From: Microbacterium sp. 70-16
GTDB lineage: Bacteria; Actinomycetota; Actinomycetes; Actinomycetales; Microbacteriaceae
Reading direction: 5' to 3'
Length of the DNA: 64,000 nt
Assembly: GCF_001898315.1 (NCBI RefSeq)
Contig: NZ_MKTQ01000016.1
Location: forward strand, 1 to 64,000
Below are positions 48,176-58,511 of the stretch, one piece after another (within the stretch, counting starts at the first letter, position 1; each line of letters starts with the position of its first letter). The notes under the pieces were generated by a model. It was not told the origin of the DNA and searched no databases. It saw only the letters and a list, made by a program, of their open reading frames with translations. The position numbers and the translations under genes are program-made.

Positions 48176-49753
48176 TCACACCGCGTACGGTGCGAGCTTG
48201 CCCCCGAGGATCGCCGGGACGTGCGCGTGCAGGATCGTGCCATCGGGTCCGTGGTTCTGGCTGAGGATGATGCCATGCTCGTGCACCGCCGAGACGAGGT
48301 CGCCGCGGTCGTAGGGCACAACGGCGTGGATCTCGACGGCCGGCAGCGGCAGCGTGCGCTCGATCGTCTCGCGCAGCTCGTCGATGCCTTCGCCCGTGCG
48401 CGACGACACGAAAAGCGCGTCGGGGGCGAGTCCGCGCAGCACGAGCCGGGTGTCGGCGTCGATCAGATCGGCCTTGTTGAACACGACGATCTCGGGCAGG
48501 TCACGCGCGCCGACGTCGCCGATCACGTCGCGGACGGTCGCGAGTTGCGCCGCCGGGTCGGGGTGCGAGCCGTCGACGACGTGCACGATAACGTCGGCGT
48601 CGCCGACCTCTTCGAGGGTCGAACGGAACGCCTCGACGAGCTGGTGCGGCAGGTTGCGCACGAACCCGACGGTGTCGGTCAGCGTGTACACGCGACCGTC
48701 GGTGGTCTCGCAACGGCGCACTGAGGTGTCGAGCGTCGCGAACAGCGCGTTCTCGACGAGCACGCCCGCACGGGTGAGCCGGTTGAGCAGGCTCGATTTG
48801 CCCGCGTTCGTGTAGCCGGCGATCGCGACCGCCGGGATCGTGTTGCGCTTGCGCTCGGCCCGCTTGGCCTCGCGCGCGGGCGCGAAGTCGCGCAGCTGAC
48901 GGCGCAGCTGCGCCATCTTGGTGCGGATGCGGCGGCGATCGAGCTCGATCTTGGTCTCACCCGGACCACGCGAGCCCATGCCCGCACCGCCCGCGCCGAC
49001 CTGACCACCGGCCTGGCGGCTCATGGACTCACCCCAGCCGCGCAGGCGCGGCAGCAGGTACTCGAGCTGGGCGAGTTCGACCTGGGCCTTGCCCTCGCGG
49101 CTCTTCGCGTGCTGGCTGAAGATGTCGAGGATCACGGTCGTCCGGTCGATGACCTTGACCTTGACGACGTCCTCCAGCGCACGACGCTGGCTCGGGGCGA
49201 GCTCGGTGTCGGCGATGACGGTGTCGGCGCCGACGGCGGCGACCAGGTCGCGCAACTCGGCGGCCTTGCCACGGCCGATGTAGGTGGCGGGATCGGGGTG
49301 GGGACGCCGCTGCAGCACACCGTCGAGGACGACGGCGCCCGCCGTCTCGGCGAGCGCAGCGAGCTCGCGGAGCGAGTTCTCGGCATCCTCGTGCGACCCC
49401 TGCGGATACACGCCCGCCAGCACGACGTTCTCGAGGCGCAGCTGGCGGTACTCGACCTCGGTGACGTCCTCGAGCTCGGTCGACAGGCCGGGCACGCGGC
49501 GCAGCGCGGCACGCTCTTCGCGATCCCACTGGTCGCCGTCGGTGTCGGCGTACGACACGGTCGACTCGTCCTGCAGCGCCTGGGCGCCAAAGACCTGGAT
49601 GCCCGACCGTGCGCCCGCGCGCGCGAGCACGCGGTCGACGGGGTCGATCGGGTGGTGCGCGGTGTCTGCGACGTCGCTGTCGCCCACGGCATCCGTGTTG
49701 TCGGTGATGCTCGTGGTGTCGGTGATGCCGGTCGTGCCTGTGGTGTCTGTCAT
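48176..49753 (-). CDS. hflX: GTPase HflX
   Basis: A 525-residue ribosome-splitting GTPase used in stress. The N domain has QVELAQLEYLLPRLRGWG and the Gly-rich QAGGQVGAGGAGMGSRGPGE (key MGSRGPGETKIE); G1 is GYTNAGKSS (about 313), G3 DTVGFV, G4 NKAD. The first 30 residues are a Thr/Asp repeat (TDTT, ITDTT, ITDNT), probably disordered. AAAGGACCGA stands before ATG 49753. Gene order next to dapF and miaAB is conserved in actinobacteria. Confidence 0.93.
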   Translation of the reverse strand: MTDTTGTTGITDTTSITDNTDAVGDSDVADTAHHPIDPVDRVLARAGARSGIQVFGAQALQDESTVSYADTDGDQWDREERAALRRVPGLSTELEDVTEVEYRQLRLENVVLAGVYPQGSHEDAENSLRELAALAETAGAVVLDGVLQRRPHPDPATYIGRGKAAELRDLVAAVGADTVIADTELAPSQRRALEDVVKVKVIDRTTVILDIFSQHAKSREGKAQVELAQLEYLLPRLRGWGESMSRQAGGQVGAGGAGMGSRGPGETKIELDRRRIRTKMAQLRRQLRDFAPAREAKRAERKRNTIPAVAIAGYTNAGKSSLLNRLTRAGVLVENALFATLDTSVRRCETTDGRVYTLTDTVGFVRNLPHQLVEAFRSTLEEVGDADVIVHVVDGSHPDPAAQLATVRDVIGDVGARDLPEIVVFNKADLIDADTRLVLRGLAPDALFVSSRTGEGIDELRETIERTLPLPAVEIHAVVPYDRGDLVSAVHEHGIILSQNHGPDGTILHAHVPAILGGKLAPYAV

Positions 49754-49824
49754 TCGGTCCTTTTCGTACTGAGCCTTGCAGTCTAGTCTCCCGCGCCGGG
49801 ACGCGGCTCGGGTACGCTCGCAGC

Positions 49825-50472
49825 ATGGGGAGCGACCACTACTTCAGTGCCACCCCGTCCAGCGTTGAGCGTCTGCGCCGCATCCCCGTGACCCTTGCGG
49901 GTCGCAGCGGCGAAGTCACGACCGCTGGCGGCGTATTCAGCCCCGACCACATCGACGGGGGCACCGCCGTGCTTCTGGCGAACACGCCCCCACCGCCTCC
50001 CGGCGGGCATCTGCTCGATCTCGGCTGCGGCTGGGGTCCCATCGCCCTGAGTGTCGCGATCGCGTCGCCGCACGCGACGGTCTGGGCCGTCGATGTCAAC
50101 GAGCGCGCTCTCGACCTCGTCCGTCGCAACGCCGCGGAGTGGGGCCTCGACAATGTCAACGCCGTGCTGCCCGACGATGTTCCCGACGACGTCACGTTCC
50201 GCACGATTCGCTCCAACCCGCCCATCCGGGTCGGCAAGAACGAGCTACACGGGCTGCTCGAGCGCTGGATCCCTCGCCTCGATGAGCGCAGCGACGCATG
50301 GCTCGTCGTGCAGCGCAACCTCGGCTCGGACTCGCTGCAGCGCTGGCTCAGCGCGAGCTTCGACCACGGCTACTCGGTCACCCGCGCCGCGACGGCGCGC
50401 GGCTTCCGCGTGCTGAAGGTGCGCCACCACGGCGACCTGCGCACCGAGCCGCTGCCCATCGTCGGGGAGTGA
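49825..50472 (+). CDS. RsmC/MTS-like class I methyltransferase
   Basis: A 215-residue SAM-dependent methyltransferase. SAM motif I is DLGCGWG (65-71), then AVDVNERALDLVRRNA and the NPPIR catalytic motif (about 131-135) used by N-methyltransferases acting on exocyclic amines. It equals the C-terminal half of RsmC/RsmD-type 16S rRNA guanine methyltransferases, without the N-terminal pseudo-domain; single-domain forms are usual in actinobacteria. ATG 49825 is 6 nt after TACGCT (49813-49818). Target not proven. Confidence 0.85.
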   Translation: MGSDHYFSATPSSVERLRRIPVTLAGRSGEVTTAGGVFSPDHIDGGTAVLLANTPPPPPGGHLLDLGCGWGPIALSVAIASPHATVWAVDVNERALDLVRRNAAEWGLDNVNAVLPDDVPDDVTFRTIRSNPPIRVGKNELHGLLERWIPRLDERSDAWLVVQRNLGSDSLQRWLSASFDHGYSVTRAATARGFRVLKVRHHGDLRTEPLPIVGE

Positions 50473-50517
50473 CGCGGGGGCATCCTGCCCGCCGGTCGAC
50501 TGTTGGGTCGGCGCCCG

Positions 50518-51381
50518 TCAGGCGAGGGCGACCGCGCCGCTGTAGACGAGCGTCGCGGGACCACTGAGCAGCACGTGCGGGCCATCGGGCGCATCGACCA
50601 CGCGGACGCCGAGCGTCCCGCCGGGAACGTCGACGCGCCAGGCATCCGGCGCCGCAGGACCGGCCCAGTGCCGAACGGCGAGGGCGGATGCCGCGACCCC
50701 CGTTCCGCACGACAGGGTCTCCCCCACGCCGCGCTCGAACACACGCATGCGGATCGCGCCGACGCCCGCGTGCACGAGCGGGTCGGCGGGCACGACGAAC
50801 TCGATGTTCGCGCCGTGCGGCGGCACGGGTGCGAGCATCGGCGCGACGGTCAGGTCGAGGCCGGCGAGCTCGCCCTCGGTGCCGAGCGCGACGACGACGT
50901 GCGGGTTGCCGACGTCGATGCCGACGCCGGGGCGGGCGACGTCGAGACCGCGCGCGCGGACGACGACGTCGGACTCGTCCACGACGAACCGGCCCAGGTC
51001 GACTTCGAAGCCGAGGTCGCTGCGCGTGAGGGTCTTGGTGCCCGCGCGCGTGCCGATGCGCAGCGGGGCGTCGTCGATCGAGGCGAGGCCGGTCTCGACG
51101 AGGTACTTCGCGAAGACGCGGATGCCGTTGCCGCACATCTCGGCGGCAGAGCCGTCGGCGTTGCGGTAGTCCATGAACCACTCCGCGTCGGGTGTGGCAG
51201 CCCCCTCGGGCAGGGCGGCGGAGCGCACGACGCGCAGCGTGCCGTCGGCCCCGATGCCGAACCGGCGGTCGCAGAGGGCCGCGACCTGGTCGTCGCTGAG
51301 GTCGAGCGCGCCGTCGGGATCGGGCACGATCACGAAGTCGTTGCCCGTGCCCTGGCCCTTGGTGAAGTCGATCGTCGCCAC
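50518..51381 (-). CDS. dapF: Diaminopimelate epimerase
   Basis: A 287-residue cofactor-free epimerase making meso-diaminopimelate for lysine and the cell wall. The two catalytic cysteines lie in [13 protein letters not shown] (about 83) and [11 protein letters not shown] (about 225); [14 protein letters not shown] and GADGTLRV at the start are typical. GTG 51381 is 6 nt after TAGACT (51388-51393). Family position between hflX and miaA is conserved; here a repeat-filled gap separates it from miaA. Confidence 0.95.
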   Translation of the reverse strand: MATIDFTKGQGTGNDFVIVPDPDGALDLSDDQVAALCDRRFGIGADGTLRVVRSAALPEGAATPDAEWFMDYRNADGSAAEMCGNGIRVFAKYLVETGLASIDDAPLRIGTRAGTKTLTRSDLGFEVDLGRFVVDESDVVVRARGLDVARPGVGIDVGNPHVVVALGTEGELAGLDLTVAPMLAPVPPHGANIEFVVPADPLVHAGVGAIRMRVFERGVGETLSCGTGVAASALAVRHWAGPAAPDAWRVDVPGGTLGVRVVDAPDGPHVLLSGPATLVYSGAVALA

Positions 51382-51454
51382 GCGACAAGTCTAGGTGGCG
51401 GCGCGCGGGGCGGCGCGGGTGGTCGCAGCTGGCGCGGGCGCCGCTCGGCATGCG

Positions 51455-51505
51455 GGTGGCGCTCCGGACCAGCTCATGGGGCGCGTGGTGGTCGTGGGCG
51501 CCACT
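51455..51505. repeat. GGTGGCGC-type palindromic element, copy 1
   Basis: Begins GGTGGCGCTCCGGACCAGCT and ends GTCGTGGGCGCCACT; end sequences GTGGCGC/GCGCCAC are inverted repeats. 51 bp. Confidence 0.7.
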
Positions 51506-51552
51506 TCCTTGGACGCGCAGCTGGGGTGGCACAGATGGGGTGACACAAGTGG

Positions 51553-51601
51553 ATGGCGCAAATGCGCCCCTCGCGCGATGCGACGTGCGCATTTGCGCCA
51601 T
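51553..51601. repeat. 15-bp inverted repeat with 19-nt loop
   Basis: ATGGCGCAAATGCGC (51553-51567) and its exact complement (51587-51601). The stretch TGGCGCAAATGCGCCCCTCG recurs at 51876-51895 without its right arm. Confidence 0.8.
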
Positions 51602-51646
51602 CAACTTCGGCGGGCGCGCCACGGAGTTCGGATGCCCCCACAGCGG

Positions 51647-51694
51647 GGTGGCGCCGGACTACCTCAACACCCGCGAGATGGTCGCGGGCGCCAC
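51647..51694. repeat. GGTGGCGC-type palindromic element, copy 2
   Basis: GGTGGCGCCGGACTACCTCA ... GTCGCGGGCGCCAC, 48 bp, followed by CTGAATGGGATGCCC. Confidence 0.7.
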
Positions 51695-51718
51695 CTGAAT
51701 GGGATGCCCCGGCAAAGG

Positions 51719-51768
51719 GGTGGCACTCCGGACCAGCTCAACGCGCCCGAGGTGGTCGGGCGCGCCAC
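51719..51768. repeat. GGTGGCGC-type palindromic element, copy 3
   Basis: GGTGGCACTCCGGACCAGCT ... GTCGGGCGCGCCAC, 50 bp, followed by CTGAATGGGATGCCC. Confidence 0.7.
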
Positions 51769-51791
51769 CTGAATGGGATGCCCTCGCAACG

Positions 51792-51840
51792 GGTGGCGCT
51801 CCGGACTAGCTCAGGGCCCCGAGGTGGTCGCGGGCGCCAC
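51792..51840. repeat. GGTGGCGC-type palindromic element, copy 4
   Basis: GGTGGCGCTCCGGACTAGCT ... GTCGCGGGCGCCAC, 49 bp. Confidence 0.7.
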
Positions 51841-51960
51841 TCCCCTGGATGTACACGTGGGTGGCAATAAACGGTTGGCGCAAATGCGCCCCTCGAGGGC
51901 CGCGACCTAGGCATCCACGCCATCAAAATCTCCCGCTGAAGTCTGGATGCCAAGCACCCG

Positions 51961-52010
51961 GGTGGCACGCCGGACCAGCTCAACGCGCCCGAGGTGGTCG
52001 GGCGCGCCAC
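51961..52010. repeat. GGTGGCGC-type palindromic element, copy 5
   Basis: GGTGGCACGCCGGACCAGCT ... GTCGGGCGCGCCAC, 50 bp, nearly identical to copy 3 including the following CTGAATGGGATGCCC, so this is a recent duplication. Confidence 0.7.
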
Positions 52011-52033
52011 CTGAATGGGATGCCCCCGAAACG

Positions 52034-52083
52034 GGTGGCGCCCTGGACCAGCTCAGCGCGCCCGAGGTGGTCGCGGGCGCCAC
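52034..52083. repeat. GGTGGCGC-type palindromic element, copy 6
   Basis: GGTGGCGCCCTGGACCAGCT ... GTCGCGGGCGCCAC, 50 bp, 38 bp before the end of the GNAT gene. Confidence 0.7.
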
Positions 52084-52120
52084 TGCGATGCCCGACGGGC
52101 GAGAGCGACCCCGCACGGGG

Positions 52121-52543
52121 TCAGTCGGCGATGAGGCGCTTGCCCGTGACCCACACCTCGAAGGGCTCGAACCCGAGCGACGCGTAGAAGTCGTGCACCT
52201 CGACGTTCTCGGGTCGCACCATGAGTTGCACCTTGGGGCATCCCATCTCGATCAGGAGTTCTTCGGCGCGCTCGACGAGCAGACGCCCGATCCCCTGGCC
52301 ACGTCGCGCCGGCGTGCTCGCGAGGTAGTACAGCCAGCCGCGGTGTCCGTCGTAGCCGGCCATCACGGTGCCGACGATCGCGGCGCCGTCTGTCGCGACG
52401 AGGAACAACTCGGGCTGCACCGCGAGCTTGCGGTTGATGTCCTGATACGGGTTGTTCCAGGGCCGCGTGAGGCCGGACTCCTGCCAGAGGGAGACGACGG
52501 CTTCCGTGTCGGCGAGCTCGAACTGTCGGATCTGGATACTCAT
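52121..52543 (-). CDS. GNAT-family acetyltransferase
   Basis: A 140-residue single-domain GNAT protein. IRQFELADTEAVVSLW at the start, TPARRGQGIGRLLVERAEE (acetyl-CoA-binding R/QxxGxG/A motif), and NVEVHDFYASLGFE are the family blocks; PWNNPYQDINRKL places it near the YpeA-type group. Acceptor unknown. ATG 52543 overlaps the miaA stop by 4 nt, so it is coupled to miaB-miaA. Confidence 0.85.
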   Translation of the reverse strand: MSIQIRQFELADTEAVVSLWQESGLTRPWNNPYQDINRKLAVQPELFLVATDGAAIVGTVMAGYDGHRGWLYYLASTPARRGQGIGRLLVERAEELLIEMGCPKVQLMVRPENVEVHDFYASLGFEPFEVWVTGKRLIAD

Positions 52544-53508
52544 CCCGCCGAGTCTGCCAGGTCGGCGGCATCCACATCGGGGCGCACCCACCGAATCTGG
52601 GGATACCGGCGGAACCACGACACCTGACGCCGGGCGTAGCGCCGCGTCAGCGCCTGCGTCTGAGCGATCGCCTCGCCGCGGGTGAGCTCGCCCCGCAGCT
52701 CTGCGAGCGCCTGCGCGTAACCGATCGCACGCCCCGCCGTCACACCGCGCTCGAGCCCCTGTTCGCGCAGCCGCACCACCTCGTCGAGCAGGCCGTCGCG
52801 CCACATCCGCTCGACACGCTGGTCGAGCCGCTCCACGAGGGCCGCACGCTCGACCTCGACGCCGATGATCGTGGTCGCCGGATGCCAGAGCACCGGCGCC
52901 TCGGGAAGCGCCGCGCCGTGCCCCGCCGACCCCTGCGCCGCGACTTCGAGGGCGCGGACGATGCGCCGCCGGTTGCGCGGGTCGATCCGCGCGGCCGTCG
53001 CGGGGTCGATCTCGCGCAGCCGGGCGAAGAGGGCGGATGCGCCGTCCCGCTCGAGGTCGGCTTCGAGCTCGGCGCGCAGCGCGTCGTCGTGCGGCGGGAA
53101 GCGGAAGTCGTAGACGACGCTCGACACGTACAGACCCGACCCGCCGACGACCACGGCGTCGCGCCCGCGCGCGAAGATCTCGCCGATCGCGGTGCGCGCG
53201 GCATCCTGATACCAGGCGACCGCAGCCTCGTCGGTGACGTCGAGCACGTCAAAGAGGTGATGCGGGATGCCCCGGCGCTCGCCCTCGGGAAGCTTGGCCG
53301 TGCCGATGTCCATGCCGCGGTAGACCTGCATCGCGTCGGCGTTGACGATCTCTGCGCCGAGGTGCTGCGCGAGGCGCAGCGACAGGTCGGTCTTGCCGGT
53401 GCCGGTCGCTCCGACGATCACCCAGAGCCTGCGCCCGCGCGGCGCGGACGGTGACGCCGCCTCAGCCGAGTCGCTTCCCGGCTCGCCCAACGACCAGGAA
53501 GCCGTCAC
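52540..53508 (-). CDS. miaA: tRNA dimethylallyltransferase
   Basis: A 322-residue P-loop enzyme adding an isopentenyl group to A37 of tRNAs reading UNN codons. P-loop GATGTGKT at 33-40, [26 protein letters not shown] and [13 protein letters not shown] are visible, as is [13 protein letters not shown] 53508 overlaps the miaB stop (GTGA); the first 28 residues from it are non-conserved, so the translation start could be slightly later. MiaB then modifies the product. Confidence 0.93.
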   Translation of the reverse strand: MTASWSLGEPGSDSAEAASPSAPRGRRLWVIVGATGTGKTDLSLRLAQHLGAEIVNADAMQVYRGMDIGTAKLPEGERRGIPHHLFDVLDVTDEAAVAWYQDAARTAIGEIFARGRDAVVVGGSGLYVSSVVYDFRFPPHDDALRAELEADLERDGASALFARLREIDPATAARIDPRNRRRIVRALEVAAQGSAGHGAALPEAPVLWHPATTIIGVEVERAALVERLDQRVERMWRDGLLDEVVRLREQGLERGVTAGRAIGYAQALAELRGELTRGEAIAQTQALTRRYARRQVSWFRRYPQIRWVRPDVDAADLADSAG

Positions 53509-55052
53509 TGCCGAAGGGTCGGGATGCCCAGGCCCACAGCGCGCCGCCCGTCGGCGGTCAGCGTCGCAGGCGCCGGCACGGCGCAGGACTCGGCCTGCGT
53601 GCGGTCCCACGCGTCGCCGGCACGGGTGCGGCGGATGCGCAGGGGTGCACCGTCGGCACTGTCGGCGAGCAGGTGGAACGGCGCCGCATGCGTGACCGTG
53701 ACCGTGACGACATCGCCGGGGCGCGGGGTCTCACTGCCGGCCGGCAGCTCGAAGTGCACGAGGCGGTTGTCTTCGGCGCGCCCAGTGAGGCGGTGCGTCG
53801 AGGCATCCTTCTTGCCTTCGCCGGTTGAGACGAGCACCTCGAGGGTGCGGCCGACCTGTGCCTGGTTCTCTTCGAGGCTGATGCGATCCTGCAGCGCGAC
53901 GAGGCGCTCGTAGCGCTCCTGCACGACGGCCTTGGGCACCTGGTTCGGCATCGTGGCTGCGGGCGTGCCCTCGCGGATCGAGTACTGGAACGTGAACGCG
54001 CTCGCGAAGCGGGCCTGCTCGACGACGCGCAGCGTATCTTCGAAATCTTCGTCGGTCTCGCCGGGGAACCCGACGATGATGTCGGTGGAGATCGCGGCGT
54101 TCGGGATGCGCTCGCGCACGCCTTCGAGGATGCCGAGGAACTTCTCGCTGCGGTACGAGCGGCGCATCGCCTTGAGGATGCCGTCGGAGCCCGACTGCAG
54201 CGGCATGTGAAGCTGCGGCATGACCTGCGGGGTCTCGGCCATCGCATCGATGACGTCATCGGTGAAGGCCGCCGGGTGCGGACTCGTGAAGCGGATGCGC
54301 TCGAGACCCGGGATCTCACCGGCGGCGCGCAGGAGCTTGCCGAACGCCTGCCGGTCGCCGAACTCGACCCCGTAGCTGTTGACGTTCTGACCGAGAAGGG
54401 TGACCTCGATCGCACCGTCGTCGACGAGCAGGCGGATCTCGTTCAGGATGTCGCCGGGGCGACGATCCTTCTCTTTGCCGCGCAGGTGCGGGACGATGCA
54501 GAAGGTGCACGTGTTGTTGCAGCCGACCGAGATCGAGACCCAGCCACTGTAGACCGAGTCGCGCTTGGTCGGGAGGGTCGAGGGGAACACCTCGAGCGAC
54601 TCGAGGATCTCGAGCTCGGCGTCGCCGTTGTGGCGGGCGCGTTCGAGCAGACTCGGCAGCGACCCCATGTTGTGCGTGCCGAAGACGACGTCGACCCACG
54701 GGGCCTTGTCGAGGACGGCGTCCTTGTCCATCTGGGCGAGGCATCCGCCGACGGCGATCTGCATGCCCTCGTGCTTGTCTTTGCGGCTCTTGAGGTGTCC
54801 GAGCGTGCCGTAGAGCTTGCCGGCCGCGTTGTCACGCACGGCGCACGTGTTGATGACGACGACGTCGGCTTCGACGCCCGCATCGGCACGGACGTACCCG
54901 GCGCTCTCGAGCGAGCCGGAGAGCCGCTCGGAGTCGTGCACGTTCATCTGGCAGCCGAAGGTGCGCACCTCGTAGGTTCGAGTGCGGCCATCGGCGGCGA
55001 TCGCTGCGGTCGACGGGGCGATCAGAGTCGGGGCGGCGGACGGAGAAGTCAT
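53505..55052 (-). CDS. miaB: tRNA-2-methylthio-N6-dimethylallyladenosine synthase
   Basis: A 515-residue radical-SAM methylthiotransferase. First cluster domain has cysteines in TFGCQMN (C34), NTCAVRDNA and GGCLAQ; radical-SAM triad CNNTCTFC lies at about 177-184; the TRAM domain (about 395-460, [14 protein letters not shown]) is present and a 50-residue extension follows. It adds sulfur and methyl to i6A37. It heads the miaB-miaA-GNAT unit, 46 nt after recX. Confidence 0.95.
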   Translation of the reverse strand: MTSPSAAPTLIAPSTAAIAADGRTRTYEVRTFGCQMNVHDSERLSGSLESAGYVRADAGVEADVVVINTCAVRDNAAGKLYGTLGHLKSRKDKHEGMQIAVGGCLAQMDKDAVLDKAPWVDVVFGTHNMGSLPSLLERARHNGDAELEILESLEVFPSTLPTKRDSVYSGWVSISVGCNNTCTFCIVPHLRGKEKDRRPGDILNEIRLLVDDGAIEVTLLGQNVNSYGVEFGDRQAFGKLLRAAGEIPGLERIRFTSPHPAAFTDDVIDAMAETPQVMPQLHMPLQSGSDGILKAMRRSYRSEKFLGILEGVRERIPNAAISTDIIVGFPGETDEDFEDTLRVVEQARFASAFTFQYSIREGTPAATMPNQVPKAVVQERYERLVALQDRISLEENQAQVGRTLEVLVSTGEGKKDASTHRLTGRAEDNRLVHFELPAGSETPRPGDVVTVTVTHAAPFHLLADSADGAPLRIRRTRAGDAWDRTQAESCAVPAPATLTADGRRAVGLGIPTLRQ

Positions 55053-55098
55053 GATCGCACCATTCTACGAGCCGCGCCTGCACGCCGGCCCGTGGCCG

Positions 55099-55835
55099 CT
55101 ACTCGAACCGCACTCCACGCGACGGCGGTCGGGATGCCTCATCGAGCGCCTGGCGGGCGGCCGACAGCGCCACCGAGCCGTAGCCGCGGCGCGCCAACTG
55201 GCCGGACAGACGGCGCAGCGCCGTGTCGCGGTCGAGGCTCGCCAGCGGCCGCGCCTTCTGCCGGGCGAACGCGAGCGCGCGCTCGAACTCGTCGTCGGGC
55301 AGCTCCGCCAGCGCCGCATCGACGATCTCCCGCGGGATGCCTCGCTTGCTGAGCGACTGCGCGAGCATCATCCGCCCTTGGCCTTTTCGCTCAACGCCGC
55401 TGTGGATCAGCTGCTCCGCGAGCTTCGCATCGTCGAGATATCCGTGCTCGACGAACCGCTCGATGACCTCTTCAGCGGAGTTCTCGTCGACGTCGCGCTC
55501 ACGCAGCACGGCGCGTGCCTCGCGGATCGACAGCGAGCGGGTGCGCAGTTTGCGCAGCAGCGCAGCCTCGGCGGCAGCGGCCGCCTCCGCGGCATCCGGT
55601 TCAGTTTTGCCGGTCTCGGCACCCCGCGAGGCCGCGCCGCGAGCCCCCGCGTCGCGAAGCCCCGCACCGCCCGCCCCGCGAGCGTCAGAACCCGCGAACG
55701 CCCCCGCGGCGCGGTCCGCCGGCGCCGCCCACGTGTTGTTCCACTCGCCGGACGGATCCGGCTGTTCGGCGGGAGCGGTCGGAGCCGCCCCGCCGAACAG
55801 CGGGATCACGGGCGCGAGGGGTTCATCCCCGGGCA

Positions 55836-55836
<1 letters not shown>
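55099..55836 (-). CDS. recX: Regulatory protein RecX
   Basis: A 245-residue RecX, which restrains RecA filaments. The first 90 residues are Ala/Gly/Pro-rich and probably disordered; the rest has three-helix repeats: LLRKLRTRSLSIREARAVL, EEVIERFVEHGYLDDAKLA (key GYLDD), SKRGIPREIVDAAL, and ALRRLSGQLARRGYG. Its ATG overlaps the last base of the recA stop (TGATG), so the two proteins are made together. Confidence 0.88.
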
Positions 55837-56888
<1,052 letters not shown>

Positions 56889-57189
56889 GACGTGCTCCTT
56901 CGTGCTCTGCCTTCGGCGGCTGCGCCGCGTCGGGGTATCCGTCGCCTGTAGGCTGTCGCGCTCCCCTCCGACGGAGAGGATTCTGCGACAAGGCGGAGGT
57001 GTCGTGTTGACGTTGTTCACGCTACGGAGGGCCACCGACATCGGTCGGCGAAACCCGCACATTTGTGGACAACCTCGCGGCGATCCCTCTTGTGGAGGAG
57101 CCTATGCGCGTCTCGAACAAAAGTACGACGACACGCCGGATCGCGACACACCGACGCGTCGGCAGGGACCAGCGGGCGGCGCGCCCGCG
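56889..57189 (-). other. recA leader/promoter region
   Basis: About 300 bases. It holds the SOS box at 57113-57128 and, on the minus strand, CATAGGCT and CCACAAATG-like AT-richer patches that could be -10 hexamers; no single promoter stands out. A 200-nt leader is likely. No gene seen. Confidence 0.5.
57113..57128. promoter_or_regulatory. SOS box (LexA site) of recA
   Basis: TCGAACAAAAGTACGA differs from the actinobacterial/Gram-positive LexA consensus TCGAACN4GTTCGA at one arm position only. It lies upstream of recA and downstream of the DUF3046 gene end at 57190. Confidence 0.8.
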
Positions 57190-57414
57190 TCAGCGCCGGC
57201 GCGGCTCGAGCCGGCCGACGCCGTGGCGACGCGACTCAGGGACGTCGGTCTCGACGCACAGCGCCAGCCAGACATCGCGTGGATCGACGCCATCGGCCAG
57301 CGCCTGCACGGCAGTGCGGTGACCGACGCCGCTCAGCGACAGATCGCTCAGGAGGGAAACGGCGCGCAGACCGAACTCATCGTCGACGGCGCGCTGGAAC
57401 TCACTGCGCCGCAC
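57190..57414 (-). CDS. DUF3046 family protein
   Basis: A 74-residue protein. RRSEFQRAVDDEFG, LSLSGVGHRTAVQALADGVDPRDVWLALC (parts: AVQALADGVDPRDVW) and DVPESR match DUF3046, a small actinobacterial family found just upstream of recA; function unknown. GTG 57414 comes 1 nt after the clgR stop, so the two are coupled. The last 12 residues are Arg-rich and not conserved. Confidence 0.8.
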   Translation of the reverse strand: MRRSEFQRAVDDEFGLRAVSLLSDLSLSGVGHRTAVQALADGVDPRDVWLALCVETDVPESRRHGVGRLEPRRR

Positions 57415-57415
57415 G

Positions 57416-57733
57416 TCAGTGCAGCGACAGCTCGGACTGCATGTCGCGGTCCAGCGCCACAAGGTCGTCGGGGACCACGTCGGGGAAGACCTGCAGGCCC
57501 TCGAGCACGGAGATGCGGTCGCCCACTTCGCGCATGATGGTCGAGATCGGGGTGTCGAGCGCTTCCGCGACCGACGCGAGGATCTCGCTCGAAGCTTCCT
57601 TCTGACCGCGCTCGACTTCGCTCAGGTAGCCGAGGGCGACGCTGGCGCGTCCCGCCACCTGGCGGAGGGTGCGCCCCTTCTGCAGACGGAAGTCGCGCAG
57701 GACTTCGCCGATCTCTTGACGAACCAGGATCAT
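57416..57733 (-). CDS. clgR: XRE-family regulator, ClgR type
   Basis: A 105-residue DNA-binding protein with a helix-turn-helix at about 20-42 (RTLRQVAGRASVALGYLSEVERGQ, key RASVALGYLSEVERG) and the conserved ISVLEGLQVF block of actinobacterial ClgR. ClgR activates clp protease and stress genes in Corynebacterium, Mycobacterium and Streptomyces and is itself removed by Clp; here the C terminus ends in SELSLH rather than the Ala-Ala seen in some. GAGGAGG lies before ATG 57733. The 205-bp upstream gap holds AT-richer -10-like sequences (TACTGT, GATACA) but no site I can name. Confidence 0.85.
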   Translation of the reverse strand: MILVRQEIGEVLRDFRLQKGRTLRQVAGRASVALGYLSEVERGQKEASSEILASVAEALDTPISTIMREVGDRISVLEGLQVFPDVVPDDLVALDRDMQSELSLH

Positions 57734-57938
57734 GTCGGGCCCCCTCCTCTGACAGTCGATCTGTATCCGGGTGGATAACAGTACAGGATCTTGATCTCAA
57801 CCTAGACCCGAGCGCTGGGGAAAGGGTGGGAATCGATGAGACGTAACAGGGATGTCACACCCCGTATTCCCCGCAGACCCCAAAGCCGCAGACCCCAGAA
57901 GCACCAATCCCGGAGCCGAAAACCCAGAGCCGCAAAAC

Positions 57939-58511
57939 TCAGAGCGCCTCCAGCGCGATGCGCACGGCGAGAGCGGCCGCTTCGGCGCGGATGGCGGAGC
58001 GGTCGCCGTCCAGCAGCACCGACTCGACGCGCGAGCCGAGGGGCGTCGACACGGCCACGTGGACGGTGCCCACCGGCTGCCCGTCGGGTGAGAGCGGCCC
58101 GGCGATGCCGGTGGTGGCGATGCCCACATCGGCGGGGATACCGTCGTCCGTACCCACGGCCCGGCGCACCCCCTCGGCCATCTGTCGTGCGACGCGCGCG
58201 TGGACGGGACCATGCGCCGCGAGCAGCGTCTCGTCGACGCCCAGCAGCCGCGCTTTGAGATCAGTTGCATAGGCGACGATGCCGCCGCGCAGCACGGCGG
58301 ATGCCCCCGCGACATCGACGACCGACGCGACGACGAGTCCGCCGGTGAGCGATTCGGCGATGCCCAGCGTCCAGCCCAGTTCGCTCAGGCGCGCCACGAG
58401 CCGCTCCGGCTCCGAGAGCCGACCGGCCGAGACCTGCGTGCTCTCGAGGTCATCCGGGAGTTCTGAAACGTGCGGACGCGCAGGCATCCGACCGGGCACA
58501 GGAGAACTCAC
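57939..58511 (-). CDS. cinA: CinA C-terminal-domain protein (nicotinamide-nucleotide amidase-like)
   Basis: A 190-residue protein equal to the C-terminal domain of CinA (PncC type), which deamidates nicotinamide mononucleotide in other bacteria. LGWTLGIAESLTGGLVV, GGIVAYATDLKARLLGV, ADVGIATTGIAGP and PVGTVHVAV are typical. The first 35 residues are poorly conserved. GTG 58511 overlaps the pgsA stop (GTGA). In actinobacteria it sits between pgsA and clgR, as here. Confidence 0.88.
   Translation of the reverse strand: MSSPVPGRMPARPHVSELPDDLESTQVSAGRLSEPERLVARLSELGWTLGIAESLTGGLVVASVVDVAGASAVLRGGIVAYATDLKARLLGVDETLLAAHGPVHARVARQMAEGVRRAVGTDDGIPADVGIATTGIAGPLSPDGQPVGTVHVAVSTPLGSRVESVLLDGDRSAIRAEAAALAVRIALEAL

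Larger units (their letters stand above)
51382..52120. other. Intergenic cluster of a second palindromic repeat family
   Basis: 739 bases without a credible gene. It holds six 48-51-bp elements (next entries), one 15-bp inverted repeat and a partial copy of it. Between elements 2/3, 3/4 and 5/6 the linker CTGAATGGGATGCCC recurs. Reading frames across it consist of repeat translation only. Confidence 0.8.
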
